NCBI GenBank assembly: GCA_029986195.1
Contig: DALTYF010000014.1
Location: 1-10,629 of the forward strand
DNA: 10,629 nucleotides
Direction of reading: 5' to 3'
DNA from: Methanocorpusculum sp.
GTDB lineage: Archaea > Halobacteriota > Methanomicrobia > Methanomicrobiales > Methanocorpusculaceae
The notes under the pieces: model-generated
What the model was told of the DNA's origin: nothing
The model's input: the letters and a program-made list of their open reading frames with translations, nothing else
The model's database searches: none
Shown here: positions 5,477 to 10,629 of the stretch, in pieces
Position numbering within the stretch: the stretch's first letter is position 1
Layout: the number at the start of each line of letters is the position of its first letter
Made by a program: the position numbers and the translations under genes

Positions 5477-6806
5477 TGCCGGCACCTCCCACCATGGCCT
5501 CGGTCAGATACACATGCGGCGCACCGTCCGAGACCGGCACTGCCTGGCCTTTCCCGCACATGCCGGATGACATTTTCCGCTCGTTGCCGCACAGGGCAAT
5601 GTTGTGGAGAACGGACAAAATATCACCCGACAGGGAAACATCGCGGATCATGGATGTCGTCTCGCCGTTTTCAATCCGGTAACCGTACTTCGCATTGAAC
5701 TGGAATGCACCGCGGCCGGGATCCACCTGTCCTCCGCGTGATCCGATCAGAAGGATACCGTCTTTACACTCGGCAAGGATCTCATCGTAGGAGGAGTCGC
5801 CTTCCTTGATGTAAGTGTTGCTCATCCGGACCAGCGGCTGCATGCCGGGCTCCGCACGGGCATGTCCGGCATCGCCGGTATCTGTACCGACCGCCGCAAG
5901 TGTCTCGCGCGAGTGCATGTAGGCGTGCATGATGCCGTTTTTGATCAGCTCGGTCGGGCCGTAGGCGACACCTTCCGCATCGAACGGCTCGTATCCATAG
6001 CCGTGCATCGACGGATCATCAATGATGGTCACCAGCGGTGAACCGACCTGTGTACCCAGTTTTCCCGCAAGAACCGAGACACCGTCACGGACGGCGTCTC
6101 CCTCACTTGCATGACCGACCGCTTCATGCGCAAAGACTCCGCCGATGGCAGGGTCCAGCACCGCAGGCATCCTGCCGCCGGAGACGGCGGATGCATCCAG
6201 CAGTTCGGTGGCGCGCTTTGCACACATCTCGCCGTAGCCGAGATACGCCGAAAGATTCAGCGGCCCGACAACCGCTTCCTGCTCATAGTTCATCTGCATG
6301 TTTCCGCTGCGGGCGGCAACCGCAGAGATGGTAAAGAGTGTCCGGCAGACCGAGGAGTTCGCTGCATATCCGTTACAGTCCTCAAACCAGACATCCTGGT
6401 ACTGTTCCGAGTACCGTGCAGACGTGCTGCAAATCTCGGGAAGTCTTGCTCCGGCTTCCATCTTCAGCAGAAGGTTAGCCTTCTCCTCAATCGGGACTGC
6501 GGCCTGTTCCGTAGCGGAACAGGCCCAGCTGCGGGGCGTTCCGTAGGGAACATCGGCAATCTCTGCCGGAACGTTTGCAAGCTTTGCTGCGCGGGCGGCA
6601 CGGCTGATGTACTCCTTCTTTGCGGTCTGATCATCCGGATCAAACGGCGAAGCACAGTAGTAGCCCCATCCGTGTTCTCCCAGAACACGGATGAGCGCTT
6701 TTCCGAAAAAGTTTGAACCGGCCGACTCCACGTCACCATTCTCCACCGTAATTGTCGTGGAGGTTCCGCGGACGTACCGGATATCATAGTAGCGTATCGG
6801 ATCCAT
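5469..6806 (-). CDS. tldD: TldD family zinc metallopeptidase
   Basis: The product is 445 residues from ATG 6806, close to the usual 450-480 of the family. It is the catalytic half of the cytoplasmic TldD-TldE peptidase. The metal-binding HExxxH motif is clear as HEAVGH (residues 227-232, within IGGVFAHEAVGHASEGD). The C-terminal GMCGKGQAVPVSDGAP (about 415-430) carries the conserved cysteine that completes the metal site in the characterised E. coli protein. Upstream in-frame codons exist but run antisense-free into non-coding sequence and the lonB end, and the text there is not TldD-like; MDPIRYYDIRYVRG is a normal family N-terminus. The Shine-Dalgarno is weak (AGAAGC). The gene lies 154 bases after lonB and overlaps pmbA by 8 bases, forming a proteolysis cluster. 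Confidence 0.95.
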   Translation of the reverse strand: MDPIRYYDIRYVRGTSTTITVENGDVESAGSNFFGKALIRVLGEHGWGYYCASPFDPDDQTAKKEYISRAARAAKLANVPAEIADVPYGTPRSWACSATEQAAVPIEEKANLLLKMEAGARLPEICSTSARYSEQYQDVWFEDCNGYAANSSVCRTLFTISAVAARSGNMQMNYEQEAVVGPLNLSAYLGYGEMCAKRATELLDASAVSGGRMPAVLDPAIGGVFAHEAVGHASEGDAVRDGVSVLAGKLGTQVGSPLVTIIDDPSMHGYGYEPFDAEGVAYGPTELIKNGIMHAYMHSRETLAAVGTDTGDAGHARAEPGMQPLVRMSNTYIKEGDSSYDEILAECKDGILLIGSRGGQVDPGRGAFQFNAKYGYRIENGETTSMIRDVSLSGDILSVLHNIALCGNERKMSSGMCGKGQAVPVSDGAPHVYLTEAMVGGAGNA

Positions 6807-6890
6807 TGATGCTTCTATGGTTTTGCGGGGGAAGGATAACTGATTTTGGAAACGGCAGAGTCCTTGGGAAAATCTCTGATGTACTCTGTG

Positions 6891-6916
6891 ACAAAATGAT
6901 TTCTGAGGTATTTTGT
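6891..6916. promoter_or_regulatory. Inverted repeat upstream of tldD
   Basis: ACAAAAT (6891-6897) and ATTTTGT (6910-6916) form a perfect 7-bp inverted repeat with a 12-base spacer, in the lonB-tldD gap about 85-110 bases before the tldD ATG. It could be an operator for a separate tldD promoter or a weak RNA hairpin. No convincing TATA box was found. Confidence 0.3.
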
Positions 6917-6952
6917 TGAAAAAAGGGAGTGGATGAGTAACAATTGGGTGGG

Positions 6953-6960
6953 CAAAAAAA
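6953..6960 (-). terminator. T7 tract directly after the lonB stop
   Basis: The lonB TAA (6961-6963) is followed at once on the minus strand by seven T's and GCCC. This archaeal-type termination tract suggests that at least part of lonB transcription ends before tldD. Confidence 0.5.
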
Positions 6961-8982
6961 TTATGCCTCGGCCTTCTCAGCGGCCTCGGGCATCTTCGGG
7001 ATTTCCATGTGCTTGCCGATAAGGCCGAGTTTCTTTTCAAACGCCTCCTTATCCTGCGGCACAAGAGCGTACTTGAGAACTTCCTCGATCCGCGTAACCG
7101 GAATGATCGTAACCATCTCCCGGTACCGCTCCTCAATCAGCACATCATCCAGATTCGACCGCGGGATAATGACCGTGTGAATGCCTGCCTTTGCCGCAGC
7201 CTCAATCTTATAGGTCACCCCGCCGATTGGGAGCACATCGCCCCGCACCGAAAGTGAACCCGTCATTGCCACATCCTGCCGGACCGGAATATCCTCAAGG
7301 GCGCTGATAACTGCGGTTGCCACCGTAACCGATGCCGAATCGCCTTCAACACCATTGTAGGTTCCGATGAACTGCACGTGAATATCCACCTTGCGGATAT
7401 CGGTTCCGGAGAACTTCTTGATCAGAGCGCTCACGTTCTTGATTGACTCCTGCGCGATCTCCTTTAACAGACCGGTCGCAATAACCGCGCCGGCCCCCTG
7501 CGACGGCGTAACCTCCGCCGTGATCGGCAGAACCGATCCCGCATCGTTACCGACGACCGCCAGACCGTTCACGCGGCCGACCAGCGTCTCGGAAACGATC
7601 GTCAGGTCATAGTCGCGGGTTCTCCTGATGTACTCATCCGAGATCTGATCCTCAACGGAACGGGCAACCTGCTTTGCGTCCACCACATGCTTCATGGTGG
7701 TTGCAGGATCTCCTGCCTGCCGGGCAAGATCCCCTGCGACCCGCACCAGGCCGCCAAGATCACGGAGTTTCAGTGTGAGATGTCCCTTCCGGCCGGACCG
7801 GCGGCGCGCCTCACGGAGAATCTCCGAAACCGCGGACGGATCAAAGTGCGGAATCTTCCCGTCGTTCTGCACCTCCTGCGCAACAAACCGGACAAGACGT
7901 GCACGGTTCGCGGGTGTGTCATCCATCGTCTCGCTCATGTACACCTCGTAACCGTATCCGCGGATACGGCTGCGGAGTGCCGGGTGCATGCCCTGCATCG
8001 CATCCAGATTTCCTGCCGCAATCATAATGAACCGGCAGGGAACCGGCTCGGTCCGAACCATCGCACCGGACGACCGGTCGCTCTGTCCGGTGATCGGGAA
8101 CTCGCCCTCCTGCAGTGCAGTCAGCAGACTCTGCTGCGAAGAAAGCTCCAGCGTATTGATCTCATCGATGAACAGCACACCCTTATGGGCGCGGTGAATT
8201 GCCCCCGCCTCCACACGGTCGTGCGCCGGCGTCTCAAGACCTCCCGACTGGAACGGATCATGACGGACATCGCCGAGCAGTGCCCCTGCATGGGAACCCG
8301 TACCGTCAACAAACGGCGCCTTGGAGTCCGGTTTGTTGGAAACGATCAGCTTCGGCACCATTGCCTCATCCCGCGGCATCATCGTCCGGAATGCCATCAG
8401 GAGAATTATCACGATAAACAACCCAATTAAGATCTGACTGCTGAAGAACGCAAACAGAAGAATTCCCAGAATGACAACCATCAGCATTGTGTTCCTCGAA
8501 AAAACACGTTTGCGTGCCTCAGCACGATGGGCTGCAACGATCTCCTTGCCGCGTCCCGCCGGAACCACACGGATAATCGGGTTGTTGCTGTCCTCGGCGT
8601 TCGGGTAGGTCAGAATATCCTGCATCTCCTCTTTGGGGAGAAGCTCGGACATTGCCTTGGCAAGCATCGACTTTCCCGTACCGGGACTGCCGATCATCAT
8701 CACATGGCGGCGCTGGGTAGCTGCTTTCTTGATTACCTCCACCGCATGCTCCTGACCGATAACCTGATCGATCAGGGAGGGAGGGATCACAATATCAGCG
8801 GTTGTATCAAACTGTATCCCGCCGAAGAACTCCGGATCGAAACTATCCGATGCGTAGGTCCTCGGGACGGCAGGCTCTTCCCGCGCAGGAGGTTCCGGCT
8901 CCTGTACTCCGGGACTGATAACCGACGCTGTCCCCAAATCCGCGCCGCCAGTACGTCCTGCCGCACTATCTGTATCATCCAT
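6961..8982 (-). CDS. lonB: Archaeal membrane-bound ATP-dependent Lon protease (LonB)
   Basis: The product is 673 residues from ATG 8982, with AGGA about 9 bases upstream. It is the membrane-anchored AAA+ serine protease that removes damaged and regulatory proteins in archaea. The N-terminal 50 residues are low-complexity and acidic. The AAA+ domain has Walker A GSPGTGKS (98-105) and Walker B VLFIDE (269-274). Two membrane spans (about 164-181 and 184-198) are inserted between them, the hallmark of LonB against bacterial LonA, which also has a long N-terminal domain absent here. ALRSRI (335-340) lies in the sensor/arginine region. The protease domain has catalytic Ser549 in GDSAS and Lys592 in GGVTYK, the Ser-Lys dyad. 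The length is normal and all key residues are present. The gene is divergent from prs over a shared 96-base control region. Confidence 0.97.
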   Translation of the reverse strand: MDDTDSAAGRTGGADLGTASVISPGVQEPEPPAREEPAVPRTYASDSFDPEFFGGIQFDTTADIVIPPSLIDQVIGQEHAVEVIKKAATQRRHVMMIGSPGTGKSMLAKAMSELLPKEEMQDILTYPNAEDSNNPIIRVVPAGRGKEIVAAHRAEARKRVFSRNTMLMVVILGILLFAFFSSQILIGLFIVIILLMAFRTMMPRDEAMVPKLIVSNKPDSKAPFVDGTGSHAGALLGDVRHDPFQSGGLETPAHDRVEAGAIHRAHKGVLFIDEINTLELSSQQSLLTALQEGEFPITGQSDRSSGAMVRTEPVPCRFIMIAAGNLDAMQGMHPALRSRIRGYGYEVYMSETMDDTPANRARLVRFVAQEVQNDGKIPHFDPSAVSEILREARRRSGRKGHLTLKLRDLGGLVRVAGDLARQAGDPATTMKHVVDAKQVARSVEDQISDEYIRRTRDYDLTIVSETLVGRVNGLAVVGNDAGSVLPITAEVTPSQGAGAVIATGLLKEIAQESIKNVSALIKKFSGTDIRKVDIHVQFIGTYNGVEGDSASVTVATAVISALEDIPVRQDVAMTGSLSVRGDVLPIGGVTYKIEAAAKAGIHTVIIPRSNLDDVLIEERYREMVTIIPVTRIEEVLKYALVPQDKEAFEKKLGLIGKHMEIPKMPEAAEKAEA

Positions 8983-8991
8983 AGTTTATTT

Positions 8992-9019
8992 CCTAACTCG
9001 CCTAACTCGAGAGTGTTAG
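8992..9019. promoter_or_regulatory. Tandem 9-bp repeat with inverted partner in the lonB-prs promoter region
   Basis: CCTAACTCG occurs twice head to tail (8992-9000 and 9001-9009). The second copy forms an inverted repeat with GTTAG at 9015-9019 (CTAAC, 8-base spacer, GTTAG), with CTCGAG in between. The block lies 10-37 bases upstream of the lonB ATG, around the likely lonB start site, so it is a candidate repressor operator controlling lonB and possibly prs. Confidence 0.45.
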
Positions 9020-9037
9020 TATTGTGCTTGATGATGG

Positions 9038-9047
9038 TTTAAGTAGT
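9038..9047. promoter_or_regulatory. Candidate TATA box, possibly shared by prs and lonB
   Basis: TTTAAGTA (9038-9045) is a fair archaeal TATA box for prs. It would start transcription near 9065-9070, giving a short leader that contains AGAAGGAGAG. Because TTTAAG is CTTAAA on the other strand, the same bases could serve lonB with a leader of about 35 bases. Only one AT-rich core is visible in the 96-base gap. Confidence 0.4.
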
Positions 9048-9078
9048 TTCAGTAAAAGATAGAAGAAGGAGAGTACTG

Positions 9079-9924
9079 ATGAAAGTTATCTATACCGAGA
9101 AAAGTCAGCTGCTGGCCGCACGGGTGGCCCGTCACCTCGGATGCAGAATTGCCGAGGTCAAATACAACACTTTCCCCGACGGGGAGCAGTATGTCCGCGT
9201 GATGGACCTTGACGATGATATGGTCATCGTTGCAAGCACGGTGGACTCCCAGTCGGTTCTTCAGGCAATTCTGATGCTGGATGCCTGCGAAGGGAAGAAT
9301 ACCACGCTGGTTCTCCCCTACATGGGCTATGCCCGGCAGGACAAGCGGTTCAACGACGGCGAACCGATCAGCGCACGTGCACTCGCACGCGTTCTTTCCG
9401 AAGGGGCGGATCGGATCTTTACCGTGAACATCCACGACCCTTCCGTTCTCGGACACTTCAAATGTCCGGCTGAAAACCTCACCATCGCGCCGGAGATCGG
9501 CAAGTACATCCAGACGATGGATCTCGAAGACCCGCTGGTGCTCGCGCCCGATGACGGGGCCTGGGAGTTTGCCAAGGGTGTTGCGTCCGTCGGCGGATGG
9601 GACTGTGATCATCTCGACAAGACACGGCTGTCCGGTTCCGAAGTGAAGATGGCACCGAAACATCTGGATGCAAACGGCCGCGACTGTATCATCGTCGATG
9701 ACATCATTGCAACCGGTGGTTCAATGGCAACGGCGGCAGGCATGCTGAAAGAACAGGGGGCAACCTCCGTTCGTGCCGCAGGGGTGCACGGTGTGTTTGC
9801 AAGCGGCGGGTATGTGAAGCTGATGCAGGCAGGACTTGCAGATATTGCTTCCTCTGATACCATTGAGCGTGCGAGCAGCAGATTTACCGCGTCCACGGTC
9901 ATTGCAGACGCCGTTCGCCGATAA
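9079..9924 (+). CDS. prs: Ribose-phosphate pyrophosphokinase (PRPP synthetase)
   Basis: This enzyme makes 5-phosphoribosyl-1-pyrophosphate from ribose-5-phosphate and ATP, the precursor for purine, pyrimidine, histidine and cofactor synthesis, in the cytoplasm. The product is 281 residues, the short archaeal length (about 280-290, against about 315 in bacteria). Motifs seen are FPDGEQYVR (32-40), the ATP-loop region YMGYARQDKRFNDGEPISAR (81-100), KTR near 181-183, and the PRPP-binding loop CIIVDDIIATGGS (203-215) with its Asp-Asp pair. ATG 9079 follows AGAAGGAGAG at a good distance, the strongest Shine-Dalgarno in the window. nob1 begins 5 bases after its stop, so the two are very likely co-transcribed. 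Confidence 0.97.
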   Translation: MKVIYTEKSQLLAARVARHLGCRIAEVKYNTFPDGEQYVRVMDLDDDMVIVASTVDSQSVLQAILMLDACEGKNTTLVLPYMGYARQDKRFNDGEPISARALARVLSEGADRIFTVNIHDPSVLGHFKCPAENLTIAPEIGKYIQTMDLEDPLVLAPDDGAWEFAKGVASVGGWDCDHLDKTRLSGSEVKMAPKHLDANGRDCIIVDDIIATGGSMATAAGMLKEQGATSVRAAGVHGVFASGGYVKLMQAGLADIASSDTIERASSRFTASTVIADAVRR

Positions 9925-9929
9925 CTTTC

Positions 9930-10409
9930 ATGCGCTATATTTTAGACGCATCCTTTTTTTTCGGGGAGTACCCCTTCTGCGGGGAGTTTACAACGACCCC
10001 GGAGGTTGTTGCAGAACTCAGGGATGTAACCTCGAAGATGCGGTTTGAGGTGATGCAGAGTCGGGGTCTGTCTCTCTGCGAACCGGAACCTGCGGCAGTC
10101 GCGGCGGTCCGTGCGGCTGCTGCGGGTTCCGGAGACCTGCGGGTGCTTTCGGAGACGGACATCTCGGTGATCGCTCTGGGCCTTGCTCTTTCCGGAACGG
10201 TTGTCTCGGATGATTTTGCCGTGCAGAATGTCTGCCGCCATCTGAAGATTCCGGTACAGAACATGATGCAGAAGAAAGCAAAACGCCGCGTCTGGAAATG
10301 TATCTGCAGCGGTTGCGGGGCGGAGATTCCGGCGGGCGAAACGGAGTGCCCCGTCTGCGGATCGCCGCCGGTACGACGCGGGACAGAGAATCGGGGCGGG
10401 AAGAAATGA
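9930..10409 (+). CDS. nob1: Nob1-type endoribonuclease (PIN domain plus zinc ribbon), 16S rRNA 3'-end maturation
   Basis: The product is 159 residues. The N-terminal PIN domain (1 to about 110) has the acidic metal-binding residues expected of the fold: Asp6 in YILDASFFF, Glu25/Glu29 in TTPEVVAELRD, Asp77 in SETDISVIALGLAL, and Asp94-Asp95 in VVSDDFAVQNV. A basic linker (KKAKRR) leads to a zinc ribbon, CSGCG (126-130) with ECPVCG (139-144), and a Lys/Arg-rich tail. This order is that of archaeal Nob1, which cuts the 3' end of the 16S rRNA precursor during small-subunit assembly. No Shine-Dalgarno lies in the 5-base gap after prs, nor within the end of prs, so it may depend on coupled re-initiation. 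A PIN-type toxin is unlikely because of the zinc ribbon and the absence of an antitoxin gene. Confidence 0.88.
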   Translation: MRYILDASFFFGEYPFCGEFTTTPEVVAELRDVTSKMRFEVMQSRGLSLCEPEPAAVAAVRAAAAGSGDLRVLSETDISVIALGLALSGTVVSDDFAVQNVCRHLKIPVQNMMQKKAKRRVWKCICSGCGAEIPAGETECPVCGSPPVRRGTENRGGKK

Positions 10410-10422
10410 AATTCTGAATTTC
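10408..10422. promoter_or_regulatory. 15-bp palindrome over the nob1 stop codon
   Basis: GAAATTC-T-GAATTTC is a perfect inverted repeat with 7-bp arms and a single centre base, starting inside the nob1 TGA. It is too compact for an RNA hairpin and looks more like a protein-binding site, or is chance in AT-rich sequence. Confidence 0.3.
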
Positions 10423-10523
10423 TGAGCAGCCCACGAAACTTCACGGACACAAGTGCAAAGCCCAAAAACCCGACTTCGCTCCAAAGGTCTAAACTTGTTC
10501 ATAATGTCCGATTGGATTATTCG

Positions 10524-10547
10524 GGATTTTTTCGCTTTGGTTTTTCT
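10524..10547 (+). terminator. T-run terminator downstream of the prs-nob1 unit
   Basis: A T6 run (10527-10532) and a T5 run (10541-10545) lie about 120 bases past nob1, separated by CGCTTTGG. These are the first substantial T-tracts after the gene. Confidence 0.35.
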
Positions 10548-10552
10548 TGGAG

Positions 10553-10624
10553 TAACCACGGAACACACTGAATATGTGATGCCACGAAAAGATTTAGTAG
10601 TTCTTTGCGCCCTTCGCGCCAACC
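10553..10624. repeat. Probable interspersed intergenic repeat (CCACGGAACACAC / CTTTGCGCCCTTCGCGCC type)
   Basis: ACCACGGAACACAC at about 10556, then CCACGAAAAGATTTAG and TTCTTTGCGCCCTTCGCGCC, match by memory a widespread class of short repeats found between genes in methanogens and various bacteria. A related fragment, CCACGAAACTTCACGGACAC, lies at about 10431-10450, so the element may span most of 10425-10629. A minus-strand reading frame through it is an artefact of the repeat. No gene is supported in 10410-10629. Confidence 0.45.
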
Positions 10625-10629
10625 CTCTC

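Noticed and set aside
5477..5485. GTG start for tldE three codons upstream of ATG 5476
   Set aside because: The GGGAGGTG Shine-Dalgarno would overlap the GTG itself; it is correctly spaced for ATG 5476.
6807..7136. A 110-residue N-terminal extension of TldD
   Set aside because: It would run through the non-coding gap and into the end of lonB, with Arg-rich shadow sequence; the family N-terminus begins at ATG 6806.
7687..9042. Plus-strand frames opposite lonB
   Set aside because: Their composition is antisense-like and they lie within a fully conserved Lon coding region.
9942..10622. 226-residue minus-strand frame opposite nob1 and the right-hand gap
   Set aside because: It is antisense to a well-supported Nob1 and its N-terminal text (RTTKSFRGITYSVCSVV) is the usual spurious translation of an intergenic repeat.
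1..10629. CRISPR array, insertion sequence or prophage
   Set aside because: No regularly spaced repeats, transposase motifs or phage genes were found on either strand.

Overview
The window looks like a chromosomal segment of a mesophilic euryarchaeon, most likely a methanogen of the Methanomicrobiales (Methanocorpusculum-like). The basis is the gene set: membrane-anchored archaeal LonB, archaeal short-form PRPP synthetase and Nob1 (PIN domain plus zinc ribbon). Archaeal-style T-run terminators, TATA-like boxes close to the start codons and moderate G+C agree with this. The genus is inference. There are no rRNA or tRNA genes, CRISPR arrays, transposases or phage genes.

Left part (1-4082) is accessory and surface/regulatory in character. 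A large extracytoplasmic Cache-domain protein runs off the left edge on the minus strand (1-1551). Divergent from it is a two-gene plus-strand unit: a protein with a signal peptide, one membrane span and a cytoplasmic ribbon-helix-helix (RHH)-like domain (1801-2346), then, 4 bases on, a small soluble RHH protein (2351-2506). The two RHH regions align without gaps. The second gene has an in-frame TAG exactly where the first has a glutamate codon, and its frame stays open to 2590. Next on the minus strand come a membrane-anchored protein with a Thr/Pro/Ala-rich stalk (2716-3558), a 233-base gap with hairpins and a decayed-looking repeat, and a third RHH protein with a C-terminal coiled coil (3792-4082).

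Middle part (4184-8982) is a minus-strand proteolysis cluster. lonB (ATP-dependent membrane Lon) is followed after 154 bases by tldD and then tldE/pmbA, whose coding regions overlap by 8 bases. Together they encode an ATP-driven protease and a metallopeptidase pair, so they may act in sequence on unfolded proteins and peptides.

Right part (9079-10409) is a plus-strand pair, prs (PRPP synthesis) and nob1 (16S rRNA 3'-end maturation), 5 bases apart. prs and lonB share a 96-base divergent promoter region containing a perfect tandem 9-bp repeat with an inverted partner. The last 220 bases hold no gene but carry T-runs and what looks like a copy of a recurrent intergenic repeat.

The best candidate for something undescribed is the 1801-2590 pair: a membrane-tethered RHH protein encoded with a soluble paralogue that has an internal TAG, next to a Cache sensor protein.
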